Positions 7,771 to 16,899 of a DNA stretch of 64,000 nt are shown here, one piece after another. The stretch is taken from positions 1,048,525-1,112,524 of the forward strand of contig NZ_VZRA01000001.1 in NCBI RefSeq assembly GCF_008802355.1, read 5' to 3'. Each line of letters opens with the position of its first letter. Position 1 is the stretch's first letter. The translations under genes were made by a program, and so were the position numbers. The notes below the pieces were generated by a model. It ran no database searches, was not told where the DNA came from, and saw only the letters and a list, made by a program, of their open reading frames with translations. Source of the DNA: Oryzomonas sagensis (lineage in GTDB: Bacteria > Desulfobacterota > Desulfuromonadia > Geobacterales > Pseudopelobacteraceae).

Positions 7771-10278
7771 TTACGAGACGGGCTCGCCAAAAAACGCCGC
7801 CATTTTTCTGAAGACCTCCTCCGTAGTACCTTTCACCAGCGCCGTATCGGGCAGAGAGCGCAGAAAAATCCTGCCGTAATTCTTGGTGGTCACCCGCCGG
7901 TCGAGGATCAGCACCGCGCCGCGGTCATCCCTGCTGCGGATCAGGCGGCCGAACCCCTGGCGGAATTTGATGACCGCCTGGGGCACGGAAAATTCGCGGA
8001 ACGGATCGCCGCCGGCGGCCTGGATCTGTTCGGTGCGGGCCTGTTGTACCGGCTCGGTCGGCACCTGGAAGGGGAGCCGGGCGATGATCACCAGCCTGAG
8101 CGCCTCCCCCTTGACGTCCACCCCCTCCCAGAACGAATCGGTGCCGAACAGCACGGCGTTGTTCTCTTTGCGAAAGCGGGAGAGCAGGGCATGGCGACCG
8201 GTTTCCCCCTGCTTGAGGGCCGTAAGCCCCCGTCTGGCCAGTTCCGGGGCCAGGGCGCCGTGGACGCGGTTGAGCAGGTCGTAGGAGGTGAACAGGATAA
8301 AGGCCCCCCCTTTCGAGATGGTCACGGCTTGCAGGATGCGTTCCTCCAGCGCCTGGCGAAACCCGGGCGCGGTCGGCTCGGGCATGTCCTCCGGGATGCC
8401 GGCGAAGACCTGGGAGGCGTAGTCGAAGGGAGAGGCCAGGCGCAGTTCTCCCAGGCGCTCGGGCGCCAGAAGGCCAAAGCCGGTACGTTTCTTCAGGTAG
8501 CCGAAATCGCCCCCCACGGTCAGGGTGGCGGAAGTGACGATGATGGTCTTGATCCGGTCCAGGATGGTCTCCTTGACCTGGCCCGAGATATCCAGCGGGG
8601 CGGCGCAGAGACGAGCCTGCACGCCGCGGTGGCCGGAACGGGCCTCGATCCAGCGGCAATAGCCTTCGGCATCGGAGGTGAAGAACAGGAGGCCGTCGGC
8701 CATGGCCTGGAGGCGCCCTTCGATGCCCCCGGCATCCAGCAACTGGTCGGCCATCTTCTCCCGCAGTTTGTCCGGTAGGTCCTCGCAACGGCGCAACAGG
8801 CTGCGCAGGGCCGAGGTGTAGTCGTTCACCGCATCGGCCAGAGCGTGGGCCCGCCCTCGGCATTCCTGCCAGAAAGCGCCCTGTTCCAGGGCCGGCGTGA
8901 TCCGCAGCTTGCGCTCCCGCCCCCCTTCGCCCCCCGCCTCCCGCTCAACGGCCAGGGCCAGCCAATCCATGCTCTGCTCGGTCAGGCCGGTCAGGTCGTG
9001 GGCCTTGGGAAGCAGGTGGCTCTCAAGCAGGGCCGACAGCTCGGTATAGAGCGCCTCCATGGTGTCCGGCAGATCCCGGGCCAGGCGGGCGGAGATGATG
9101 GTCAACAGGCCACTGCGGTTGGCCTTCGGGGGGACCAGCCGGTACAACTGGCGCAGGATACCGCCGCGGGAGATTATCAGGGAGAGGTGGTTGGTGGCCA
9201 CGTCCTCCAGGTGATGCCCTTCGTCGAAAATCAGGCGGGTGAAGGGAGGGAGGATGGCGGTGGCGTCGTAGCCGGTCTCCTTGCGCAGGACAATGTCCGA
9301 CAGCAGGAGGGCATGGTTGACCACCAGCACCTTGGCGGCCGAGGCATCGCGCCGGGCCCGGTAGAAGAAACAGCGGTTGAAATGCTTGCAGCGGGAGCGG
9401 CTGCACTGGTCCGCCTCGCAGCAGACCTCCTCCCAGGTGCCTTCCCGCGGGGTGAAGGCCAGGTCGCTGCGGCAGCCGTCCTGGCAGCTTTTGCTCCATT
9501 CGATGATGGCGGTCAACTCCGCCGCCGCCTCGTCCGGGAACAGGGAGGGCTCGGCCTCGGCGTTTTCCAGCTTGCGCAGGCAGGCATAGTTGCCGCGCCC
9601 CTTGACCAGCACCGCCTTGAATTCCAGCGAGGAGTTGCGCGCCAGAAAGGGGAGGTCCTTGCGGATCAACTGTTCCTGGAGGTTGATGGTATTGGTGGAC
9701 ACCACCACCCGCTGGTTGTTGCGCACCGCCCAGAGGATGGCGGGCACCAGGTAGGCCAGGGATTTGCCGGTTCCGGTGCCGGCCTCCACCAGGACCACCC
9801 GGTCGCGGTTGAACGCCTCGGCCACGGCAAAGGCCATGTGCACCTGTTCGTCCCGCTGCTCGTACCCCTTGAGGTGAGCCATCATGCCGTCCGGCGCAAA
9901 GACCCGGGCGATCTCGTCCAGGGAGAGCAACTCCCCCTTTTTCTCGGTAAAGGGGGATACCACCTGATAGCAGCGCGTGCAACCGTTGTCGATGATCGCG
10001 AAACCGATCCCCTGGTTGCCGGCCACCGAGGCGATGTCCATGTCGGCCCCGGAGGGGGTCAGATCACCGGAGGGGTGGTTGTGAATGACCACGTCGCCGC
10101 AGGCCGCACGGGTGAGGATTGCCGGTACGGCCTGTTTGCTGCCGCGGGCGATGGCCTCCACCTCGAAAACGATGCCTTCGAGATCGGCCCGGCCGATGAA
10201 AAAGACCTCGTTGCCGGCGGCCGCCTCTATCTCGTGGCGCATCAGCAGCAACGCGTCGTCGCTGAAATATTTGTGCAT
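7771..10278 (-). CDS. JAB/RadC-like domain fused to DinG-family helicase
   Basis: An 835-residue fusion. Residues 1-130 form a JAB/RadC-like domain with an intact JAMM signature: Glu24, His66-x-His68, Ser76 and Asp79 in HNHPSGDLTPSGAD. The rest is an XPD/DinG-type superfamily 2 DNA helicase: Walker A GTGTGKS (167-173), Fe-S cluster cysteines (Cys233 and the cluster at 286-303), DEGH box (352-355) and a C-terminal helicase domain with a GTDSFWEGVDV motif and QGFGRLIRSRDDRG near the end. DinG helicases unwind structured DNA such as R-loops and forks. The JAMM ligands suggest a Zn-dependent hydrolase or at least a folded metal site; its substrate is not known. No clear operon partner. Confidence 0.9.
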   Translation of the reverse strand: MHKYFSDDALLLMRHEIEAAAGNEVFFIGRADLEGIVFEVEAIARGSKQAVPAILTRAACGDVVIHNHPSGDLTPSGADMDIASVAGNQGIGFAIIDNGCTRCYQVVSPFTEKKGELLSLDEIARVFAPDGMMAHLKGYEQRDEQVHMAFAVAEAFNRDRVVLVEAGTGTGKSLAYLVPAILWAVRNNQRVVVSTNTINLQEQLIRKDLPFLARNSSLEFKAVLVKGRGNYACLRKLENAEAEPSLFPDEAAAELTAIIEWSKSCQDGCRSDLAFTPREGTWEEVCCEADQCSRSRCKHFNRCFFYRARRDASAAKVLVVNHALLLSDIVLRKETGYDATAILPPFTRLIFDEGHHLEDVATNHLSLIISRGGILRQLYRLVPPKANRSGLLTIISARLARDLPDTMEALYTELSALLESHLLPKAHDLTGLTEQSMDWLALAVEREAGGEGGRERKLRITPALEQGAFWQECRGRAHALADAVNDYTSALRSLLRRCEDLPDKLREKMADQLLDAGGIEGRLQAMADGLLFFTSDAEGYCRWIEARSGHRGVQARLCAAPLDISGQVKETILDRIKTIIVTSATLTVGGDFGYLKKRTGFGLLAPERLGELRLASPFDYASQVFAGIPEDMPEPTAPGFRQALEERILQAVTISKGGAFILFTSYDLLNRVHGALAPELARRGLTALKQGETGRHALLSRFRKENNAVLFGTDSFWEGVDVKGEALRLVIIARLPFQVPTEPVQQARTEQIQAAGGDPFREFSVPQAVIKFRQGFGRLIRSRDDRGAVLILDRRVTTKNYGRIFLRSLPDTALVKGTTEEVFRKMAAFFGEPVS

Positions 10279-10459
10279 TGGTTGTGTGTGCTTCTTTCGT
10301 GCTGGTCGGGGTGCCGGAAGGATGCCGCAGATCTTCTTGAGAGTTTAGCAGCGCTGCCGGGGAGCGGCAAGGAAAAAGGGTGCGGTGCCCGGTTGAAATG
10401 ATTGCCTGAGTCCGGGCCTCCGTGATACATATATCAAGCGGTTGCACTATTGTACTAAC

Positions 10460-10597
10460 AGGCTGTTGAAAAACTGAGGTTGTTCAAAAATAGTCAGATC
10501 GTCGCACCCGCAGGAAGTCCTGAGGAGGCGTAGCAGCGCTACGCCGCACGAAAGGGCTTTCGAGGACGGCGTCGAGATGGCTGTTTTTCAACAACCT
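10460..10597 (-). repeat. Composite repeat copy A (empty form)
   Basis: A 138-bp element with imperfect 17-bp terminal inverted repeats (AGGCTGTTGAAAAACTG left; the complement of AGGTTGTTGAAAAACAG right). Inside it keeps an uninterrupted hairpin GGCGTAGCAGCGCTACGCC. In the three other copies this hairpin is the point where a REP-like block is inserted, so copy A shows the state without insertion. It lies in reverse orientation to the others and ends two bases before the AAGGAG of mtnA. Confidence 0.88.
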
Positions 10598-10610
10598 AAA
10601 GGAGCTTTGT

Positions 10611-11651
10611 ATGTCCTTCCGCACCATTGAGTGGCGTGACAACGCCGTGATCATGATCGACCAGACCCGGCTGCCGGGGGAAGAGGTCTACACTACCTAT
10701 GAGGATTTTAAATCCGTGGCCGAGGCCATCAAGGGGATGATCATCCGGGGAGCCCCGGCCATCGGTGTTGCGGCGGCCATGGGGGTCGCCCTGGGGGCGC
10801 GGGAAATCATCGCCGATACCCATGAGTCCTTTTTCCGCCAGTTGGAGAACGTCTGCGAGATCATGGCCCGCACCCGTCCCACGGCGGTCAATCTGTTCTG
10901 GGGCATCGAGCGCATGAAGCGGGTGGCCGAGGCCCACCGCGGCAAGAGCCTCGATCAGATTCGGGAGGCGCTCAAAAAGGAGGCCATCCGTATCGAGGAG
11001 GAGGACCTGACCATCTGCCGCAATATCGGCAAATGGGGCGCCACCCTGATCCCCCAGGGGGCTACGATCTTGACCCACTGCAATGCCGGAGGCCTGGCGA
11101 CCGCCGGCTACGGCACCGCCCTGGGGGTGATCCGGGCCGCCCATGAGGCGGGCAAGGATATCAAGGTTTTTGCCGATGAAACCCGCCCCTGGCTGCAGGG
11201 GGCTCGGCTGACCGCCTGGGAGTTGGTGAAGGAGGGGATCCCCGCCACCCTGATCTCCGACAACATGGCCGGGTTTTTCATGAACCGGGGCGAGATTACC
11301 TGCTGTGTGGTGGGGGCCGACCGGATCGCCGCCAACGGTGACACGGCCAATAAGATCGGCACCTATTCGGTGGCCGTGCTGGCCAAGGAGAACAACATTC
11401 CGTTCTATGTCGCCGCGCCGCTCTCGACCCTGGATCTCTCCCTGAGCGACGGCAGCCGGATTCCCATCGAAGAACGCCCGAGGGACGAGGTAACCCACAT
11501 CAAGGGTATTGCCATCGCCCCGGCGGGGGTCAGTGTGCGCAACCCTGCCTTCGACGTTACCCCGGCCCGTTACATTACCGCCATCATCACCGAAAAAGGG
11601 ATCGTCAGCGGTGATTACCTCTTCGGGCTCAGAAAGGCCGCGGGTATCTGA
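10611..11651 (+). CDS. mtnA: S-methyl-5-thioribose-1-phosphate isomerase
   Basis: Methionine-salvage isomerase converting methylthioribose-1-phosphate to methylthioribulose-1-phosphate. The 346-residue protein has normal family length and motifs: [13 protein letters not shown] (about 48-60), [10 protein letters not shown] with the catalytic Cys (about 158-167) and [18 protein letters not shown] with the catalytic Asp (about 238-255). AAGGAG lies seven bases upstream of the ATG, directly after the repeat at 10460-10597. glnE starts three bases after the stop, so the two are co-transcribed; a link between methionine salvage and nitrogen control is not obvious. Confidence 0.96.
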   Translation: MSFRTIEWRDNAVIMIDQTRLPGEEVYTTYEDFKSVAEAIKGMIIRGAPAIGVAAAMGVALGAREIIADTHESFFRQLENVCEIMARTRPTAVNLFWGIERMKRVAEAHRGKSLDQIREALKKEAIRIEEEDLTICRNIGKWGATLIPQGATILTHCNAGGLATAGYGTALGVIRAAHEAGKDIKVFADETRPWLQGARLTAWELVKEGIPATLISDNMAGFFMNRGEITCCVVGADRIAANGDTANKIGTYSVAVLAKENNIPFYVAAPLSTLDLSLSDGSRIPIEERPRDEVTHIKGIAIAPAGVSVRNPAFDVTPARYITAIITEKGIVSGDYLFGLRKAAGI

Positions 11652-11654
11652 CCT

Positions 11655-14600
11655 ATGCACGTGGAACGTTTTTCCCATGAGTTCAGCCGCATCATGGGCC
11701 TTGCCGACCAGGGGGACCGGGCACGGGCGCTGGCCTCCTTTCTGGAGTTCCACGGCTATCTCCACGGTGAGCGTTCGGCAGAAAATACCATCCTGTCCGG
11801 GGCGCACCTTTCCGTCGATGCATTGCACCGCATTATTGTCGGCTCGCTTTTGACCCCCGTGCCCGACATGGCGCTCAACGCCTTTGAACGCCTGACCGCC
11901 GTCATCCCCACCCAAGACCTGGCCGAAGTAGCCCAGCGCCGAAAGCGTCTGGGACAATTTATCCAGGTGTGCGGTTCCTCCCCGTTCCTGGTCAACCTGA
12001 TGTATAAGACCCCCGCCACATTCCGCTGGCTGTTTCTGGAGAACGCCGTCGATCTTGCCCGCAAGGATGGGGAGATGCTGGCCACCCTCCGCTCCCGGGT
12101 GGATGAGGGAACCGATTTCACGGAACTGCTCAGGGTGCTGCGCTGTTTCAAACGGGCCGAGATCCTGCGGATCGCCGCGCGCGATCTGAACGGCCTGGCC
12201 TCCCTGGAGGAGGTGACCGGCGAACTTTCCTGCTTGGCGGCCGCGTCGCTGCAGGTGGCCTACGAGGTCTGCCGCCGTTGCCTGATCCGGGAGTACGGCG
12301 TCCCTCTGGTTGAGGGCGAAGACGGCCTCCGGGAAGCGGAGATGACCGTGATCGGCATGGGCAAGCTGGGGGGGAATGAACTGAACTTCTCCTCGGACAT
12401 CGATATCATCTATTTTTATGAGTCGGACCGTGGAGAGACCAGTGGCATAGAGAATGGCCCCGGTGTGAGGAAGGGGGTGGTCTCCCTGCACACCTTTTTC
12501 AACAAGCTGGGGGAGATGATCAGCAAGGCGCTCTCCCTGGTTACCGAGGACGGCTTCGTCTTTCGGGTGGACGTGGGGCTGCGACCGGAGGGCAAATCCG
12601 GCGATATGGCGATTTCCCTGCGTTCTGCGGAGATCTACTACGAATCCTGGGGCCAGTCCTGGGAGCGTACGGCCATGCTCAAGGCGAGGCCGGTGGCCGG
12701 TTCCCTGGAACTGGGCAATCAGTTGCTGAAGCTGCTCCAGCCGTTCGTCTACCGCAAATACCTCGATTACAACCTGATCGAGGATATGAAGAACATGAAG
12801 CAGAAGATCGATGCCTCCCTGGCCCGCTCCATGGAGGGGGAGGCCAACCTCAAGCTGGGGCGTGGGGGGATACGGGAGATCGAGTTTTTCATCCAGGCTC
12901 TGCAACTGGTCTATGCCGGCAAGAATCCCCATCTGCGGGAGCGTAATTCGCTCAAGGCGTTGGACACCCTGCTGGCGGCGCACCTGATCACGGACGACGA
13001 CCATCGCAGACTTTCCGAGGCCTACCGTTTTCTCCGCACGGCCGAGCACCGTATCCAGGTGGTTCAGGAGCGTCAGACCCATAATCTCCCCGCCAAAGAG
13101 GAGGAGTTGGAGGCCCTGGCCCGCCGCTGCGGTTTCCTGCGCCCCAACGGCCCGGAACGATTTATGGAAACCCTGGAGGAACATCGCAGTAACGTCTCCT
13201 CCATCTACGGCAACCTGTTCCTTTCCCGCGACGAGAAGCTCAAACAGGATGTGGACCCCAAGGTGCTCCTTTTCCTCGATGCCAAGGCCGATCCCGACCT
13301 GGTCAAGGATATGCTGGCCGAGCGCCGTTTCGAGGACGTGGAGCGTGCCTACGAGAACCTCCAGGCGCTGCGGCGCGGCCCTGAGAGCGGCAACCTCACC
13401 GAGCGCGGCCGCCGCACCCTGGAAAAGATCGCTCCCCTGCTGTTACAGGAGATCTTCCTGTCGCCCGACCCCGATATGGCCCTTGCCAACCTGGAACGTT
13501 TTCTGGCCATCATCGGCACCCGCTCCTCCTACTATGCCCTGCTGGCCGAAAATCGTGAGACGCTCAAGCTGCTGGTCTCACTGTTCGGCATGTCCGAATT
13601 CCTCTCCAAGATCCTGATCAGCCACCCGGAGCTGCTGGACAGCATGGTGGCCCGCAGTTATGCCTCCACGCTCAAACCGAGGGAGATGATGGACCGGGAA
13701 CTGGTGGGCCTGCTGGAGCGATCCGACTATTTCGAAGAACAGTTGGACGTGCTGCGGCGATACCGCAACGAGGAGTTCCTGCGCATCGGCTTGAACGATA
13801 TCCACGGCAAACTGGGCCAGGGGGAGGCCACCGCCCAGTTGACCGTGCTGGGCGAGGCCTGCCTGGGGGCGGCCTACCGCTTGGCGGTGCAGGACCTGAA
13901 GCGTTTCGGCCGCCCGATGTTCCGCTTCGAGGGGAACGATGCCGAGGCGTCCCTGGCGGTGATCGCCATGGGCAAACTGGGGGGGGGCGACCTCAACTAT
14001 CATTCCGACCTGGACATCATCTTCGTCTATGATCGCCAGGGTACGACGAACGGCGAGAAACGGATCTCCAACCACGAATACTTTGCCAAACTGGCCCAAA
14101 AGATCATCTCGATCCTGAGCATGCAGACCCGCGAGGGATATGTGTACAAGATCGACACCCGCCTGCGACCGTCGGGCAACGCCGGTCCACTGGTCACCTC
14201 CCTGGATTCGTTCCTGGAATATCACCGCAAGGAGGCGCAGATATGGGAACGCCAGGCGCTTACCAAGGCACGGGTGGTGCTGGGAAACGATAGCCTGGGG
14301 GTCCAGTTGCACGACGTGATCCGCCATACGGTCTACGGGACCTCGATCGATGACGAGGGACGCCGCGAGATCCATCGGCTGCGGATGCGCATGGAGAACG
14401 AACTGGCGCGGGAAAAGGACGGCAGCTACAATATCAAGACCGGCCGGGGCGGCATCGTCGACGTGGAGTTCGTCACCCAGTATCTGCAACTCAAGTACGG
14501 GTGCCGGTATCCTGAACTGCGCACCACCAGTACCTTGGTGGCCCTCAGGGAGATCGGGGGGCTGGGCCTTGTGCCGGAAAACGGCGCCGAGGTGCTGCTC

Positions 14601-14825
14601 TCCGGTTTCACCTTCCTGCGCAAGCTGGAAAATCGCCTGCGCATCATCCACGACTACTCGGTGAACGATCTGGCCGGGTCGAAAAACTACCTGAACAAGC
14701 TGGCCCGGCGCTTGGGCTATGATCCTGCCCTGAAAAACCCGGGCGCGGCGCTGATCAGCGATTACGAGGAGACCACCGGGAAAATCCGGGACTGCTATGC
14801 CCGGATTCTGGGCGAATTGGCGTAA
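11655..14825 (+). CDS. glnE: Glutamine synthetase adenylyl-/deadenylyltransferase
   Basis: Bifunctional enzyme that adds and removes AMP on glutamine synthetase in response to PII and glutamine. The 1,056-residue protein has the two expected nucleotidyltransferase halves, each followed by a helical domain: N-terminal deadenylylase with GMGKLGGNELNFSSDIDI (about residue 234) and C-terminal adenylylase with AMGKLGGGDLNYHSDLDI (about 771). It is somewhat longer than the enterobacterial protein (about 946). The ATG at 11655 follows the mtnA stop after three bases with no strong ribosome site of its own, suggesting translational coupling. The next gene, the UGA-containing AhpD-like one, begins 17 bases after the stop. 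Confidence 0.96.
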   Translation: MHVERFSHEFSRIMGLADQGDRARALASFLEFHGYLHGERSAENTILSGAHLSVDALHRIIVGSLLTPVPDMALNAFERLTAVIPTQDLAEVAQRRKRLGQFIQVCGSSPFLVNLMYKTPATFRWLFLENAVDLARKDGEMLATLRSRVDEGTDFTELLRVLRCFKRAEILRIAARDLNGLASLEEVTGELSCLAAASLQVAYEVCRRCLIREYGVPLVEGEDGLREAEMTVIGMGKLGGNELNFSSDIDIIYFYESDRGETSGIENGPGVRKGVVSLHTFFNKLGEMISKALSLVTEDGFVFRVDVGLRPEGKSGDMAISLRSAEIYYESWGQSWERTAMLKARPVAGSLELGNQLLKLLQPFVYRKYLDYNLIEDMKNMKQKIDASLARSMEGEANLKLGRGGIREIEFFIQALQLVYAGKNPHLRERNSLKALDTLLAAHLITDDDHRRLSEAYRFLRTAEHRIQVVQERQTHNLPAKEEELEALARRCGFLRPNGPERFMETLEEHRSNVSSIYGNLFLSRDEKLKQDVDPKVLLFLDAKADPDLVKDMLAERRFEDVERAYENLQALRRGPESGNLTERGRRTLEKIAPLLLQEIFLSPDPDMALANLERFLAIIGTRSSYYALLAENRETLKLLVSLFGMSEFLSKILISHPELLDSMVARSYASTLKPREMMDRELVGLLERSDYFEEQLDVLRRYRNEEFLRIGLNDIHGKLGQGEATAQLTVLGEACLGAAYRLAVQDLKRFGRPMFRFEGNDAEASLAVIAMGKLGGGDLNYHSDLDIIFVYDRQGTTNGEKRISNHEYFAKLAQKIISILSMQTREGYVYKIDTRLRPSGNAGPLVTSLDSFLEYHRKEAQIWERQALTKARVVLGNDSLGVQLHDVIRHTVYGTSIDDEGRREIHRLRMRMENELAREKDGSYNIKTGRGGIVDVEFVTQYLQLKYGCRYPELRTTSTLVALREIGGLGLVPENGAEVLLSGFTFLRKLENRLRIIHDYSVNDLAGSKNYLNKLARRLGYDPALKNPGAALISDYEETTGKIRDCYARILGELA

Positions 14826-14842
14826 CAAGGAGAGGGGGAGCC

Positions 14843-15097
14843 ATGAACATCCGCAAGAAGTTCCTTGACTATGAGTACGAAGAGGTGCTGGACGGCCGCA
14901 CGCGCGAGCTGATCCGCGTGGGCTGCGCCATCGCCGTGGGGTGCCCCACCTGACTGAAGAAGCACTTCGCGGCCGCGAAGTCCCATGGCGCTACGGATGC
15001 GGAACTCCGTGAGGCGATCGCCTACGGCGCGATAGCCCCCGGCGGCAGGGCCAAGAATTTTGCCCTGGATATGCTGGCGGAGATGGAACAGGAATAG
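14843..15097 (+). CDS. AhpD-like selenoprotein (in-frame UGA, Sec37)
   Basis: Small alkylhydroperoxidase-like protein of the carboxymuconolactone decarboxylase/AhpD family, read through a UGA at 14951-14953 as selenocysteine. Product: 84 residues, Sec37. The frame starts at ATG 14843 behind AGGAGAGGGGGAG and ends at TAG 15095. Around the UGA it reads AIAVGCPT-U-LKKHFAAAK, that is CxxU followed by xxxH, matching the AhpD CxxCxxxH redox motif with U for the second Cys; after the UGA the family pattern continues (GATDAELREAIAYGAIAPGG). A perfect 18-base palindrome 10 bases after the UGA can form a SECIS hairpin, and selB is encoded 10 kb away. It follows glnE by 17 bases. A termination or pseudogene reading would give a 36-residue stub ending just before the active-site position, which I consider much less likely. 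Confidence 0.88.
14951..14985 (+). promoter_or_regulatory. Candidate SECIS hairpin after the Sec UGA
   Basis: UGA at 14951-14953, then a perfect palindrome ACTTCGCGGCCGCGAAGT at 14964-14981. As RNA it folds to a 7-bp stem with a GGCC loop; the loop starts 18 bases after the UGA. Bacterial SECIS elements lie within the coding region shortly after the UGA and carry a G at the start of the apical loop, which this does. The element is inside the AhpD-like coding sequence. Confidence 0.72.
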
Positions 15098-15138
15098 CAA
15101 AAGATACGGGTGGGGGAGGTCTCCGCCCGTATCTTTTG
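15098..15138. terminator. Bidirectional terminator, selenoprotein / DUF116
   Basis: A 13-bp stem CAAAAGATACGGG (15098-15110) and CCCGTATCTTTTG (15126-15138) with a 15-base loop, placed immediately after the selenoprotein stop and just before the stop of the convergent DUF116 gene. The A/T runs at the base of the stem suit termination on both strands. Confidence 0.85.
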
Positions 15139-15142
15139 CGTA

Positions 15143-15940
15143 TCAGGCGGTTTCTGAAGCCGGCTCTTCCTGGAGGATCACCTGGCTCAACGCCTCGTCG
15201 ATTTTGTTGATATCGACGGTGGTATTGAAACAGGGGCCGAAAGGACGGTCGTTGAGGATGCCGATTACCGGCAAGGGATAACAATCCTTGATGCCGGAGG
15301 TGAGGTCACGTTCGCAGGCCACGGCCAACACCAGTTTCGGGCGCTTCTCCACGATCACCTTGCGGGCCAGTGTGCCCCCGGTGGCCACGGAGATGTCCAC
15401 ATGGTACTTTTTGCCGATGCCCACCAAGCCTTTGATGTCGCAACGGCCGCACTGCACGCATTTCTTGATGTCGCCCGTGACCTTGATCTCGCAGTCGAAC
15501 AACTGGATGCAGTGGGGGAGCAGCACCAGGATACGGTCGGGCTTGACTTTCTGGCGCTGGGAGATGACCAGGCTGTTGTTCATGGCGATGAAGGATTGGC
15601 GGATGCTGTCCTTGTCGAGCCCCAGCCCCCGGCCGACCAGTTCGATCATCGGCAGGAGAAACTTGATGACCACCAGGCGCATGAAACGGGTGAAAAAGAT
15701 GTCCTTGCCCAGGGCGGTGGTCAGCACCAGCAGGCCGGTCCCCAGGATGGCCACCCCCGAGAGCACCGCCACGACGATGCCGACGATGTGGGGCAGTTGG
15801 GGGTGGATGTTGGCAAGGCCGCGATTGGGGACCCACCAGGCAAGAAAGGTCAGGCCGACCACGAGCAGGCAGGTGAAGCCCATCAGGGAGATGAACAGGC
15901 GTTTGCGGGGTGGGGTGGTGGTCCCTTGCGTGTCGGTCAT
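15143..15940 (-). CDS. DUF116 membrane protein
   Basis: A 265-residue protein of the DUF116 family. Two hydrophobic helices lie at about residues 14-37 and 48-75; the remainder is soluble and cysteine-containing, with CVQCGRCDIKGL (about 161-172) and other single cysteines (LPHCIQLFDC, VACERD, DCYPLP) that could hold a metal or Fe-S site. Family function is not established. Its ATG overlaps the fmt stop (TAATG), so it is the last gene of a def-fmt-DUF116 unit. That fixed linkage to N-formylmethionine handling is common in related bacteria as far as I know, but no mechanism follows from it. Confidence 0.88.
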   Translation of the reverse strand: MTDTQGTTTPPRKRLFISLMGFTCLLVVGLTFLAWWVPNRGLANIHPQLPHIVGIVVAVLSGVAILGTGLLVLTTALGKDIFFTRFMRLVVIKFLLPMIELVGRGLGLDKDSIRQSFIAMNNSLVISQRQKVKPDRILVLLPHCIQLFDCEIKVTGDIKKCVQCGRCDIKGLVGIGKKYHVDISVATGGTLARKVIVEKRPKLVLAVACERDLTSGIKDCYPLPVIGILNDRPFGPCFNTTVDINKIDEALSQVILQEEPASETA

Positions 15941-16899
15941 TACGGTGTCTCTCCGCCACTGGTTTCTATCCCGAGCAGGGAACCTTCCGAAACCGGGTAG
16001 CCGGCCAGGAAACTGGCGGCGTCCAAGCGCTTTTTCCCTGCCGTCTGCAATTCCTCTATAATGATGCTCCCGGTTAGGCAGGCGATTTCGAACGCGCCTT
16101 TGGCCGCCCGCAACACCGCGCCGGGTTGGCCGCTGCCGTTACCGACCCGGGTGCGGTAGATTTTGAGCACGTGGCCGTCCATGAAGGTATAGGCGCCGGG
16201 CCAGACGCTCAGGCCGCGCACCTGGTTATGGATGGCGCGGGCGTCGCGGGACCAGTCGATCAGGCCGTCCTCCTTCTTCAGCATGGGGGCGTAGCATGAT
16301 ACGGCATTGTCCTGTTCCCGGGGCGGTATGGAGGTGGTCTTGAGCCCGTCCAGGGTCTCGGCCAGCAATTGCGCGCCCATGACGGACATGCGGTCGTGGA
16401 GAACGGCGATATTCTCGTTCTCGTCAATGGGCGTGGCCCGGGAGAGCAGCATCGGGCCGGTATCCAGGCCGACATCCATCAGCATCGTCGTAACGCCGGT
16501 TTCGCTCTCGCCGTTGACGATGCACCAGTTGAGGGGCGCAGCCCCACGGTACCGGGGCAGGAGCGAAGCGTGGACGTTGATGCAGCCATGGGGGGGAATT
16601 TCCAGGAGCACCTTGGGAAGAATCTGCCCGAAGGCCACCACCACGATCACATCCGGTTCGAGCCGGCGGATCTCGTCGATGAAGGCCGGGTCGCGCACCT
16701 TGTGGGGTTGGTACACCGGGATGCCGTGACGCTGCGCCACTTCCTTTACCGGCGGCGGCATCAGCTTCTGGCCGCGCCCTTTGGGCCGGTCCGGCTGGGT
16801 GACCACTGCCAGCAGGTTTTCGCCGCGGTCGATGAGGACCTGCAGTGTGGGGCACGCGAATTCGGGAGTCCCCATGAAAATGATCCGCCAGCCGGTCAT
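15940..16899 (-). CDS. fmt: Methionyl-tRNA formyltransferase
   Basis: Transfers the formyl group from 10-formyl-tetrahydrofolate to initiator Met-tRNA. 319 residues, the normal length. Motifs: IIFMGTPEFACPTL at the N-terminus, HASLLPRYRGAAPLNW (catalytic Asn/His region, about 110-125) and TMLMDVGLDTGPML (about 136-149); a C-terminal tRNA-binding domain follows from about 205. The ATG overlaps the def stop (ATGA), and the stop overlaps the DUF116 start, so the three genes are translationally coupled. Confidence 0.97.
   Translation of the reverse strand: MTGWRIIFMGTPEFACPTLQVLIDRGENLLAVVTQPDRPKGRGQKLMPPPVKEVAQRHGIPVYQPHKVRDPAFIDEIRRLEPDVIVVVAFGQILPKVLLEIPPHGCINVHASLLPRYRGAAPLNWCIVNGESETGVTTMLMDVGLDTGPMLLSRATPIDENENIAVLHDRMSVMGAQLLAETLDGLKTTSIPPREQDNAVSCYAPMLKKEDGLIDWSRDARAIHNQVRGLSVWPGAYTFMDGHVLKIYRTRVGNGSGQPGAVLRAAKGAFEIACLTGSIIIEELQTAGKKRLDAASFLAGYPVSEGSLLGIETSGGETP

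Noticed and set aside
10596-13184. An 862-codon open frame on the minus strand opposite mtnA/glnE
   Set aside because: Low-complexity Gly/His/Gln-rich translation, no ribosome site; it is the antisense shadow of two certain genes in high-GC DNA.
14843-14953. Reading the UGA at 14951 as a true stop (36-residue peptide or pseudogene)
   Set aside because: The frame stays conserved after the UGA, the UGA sits at the catalytic Cys position, a hairpin follows and selB is present.
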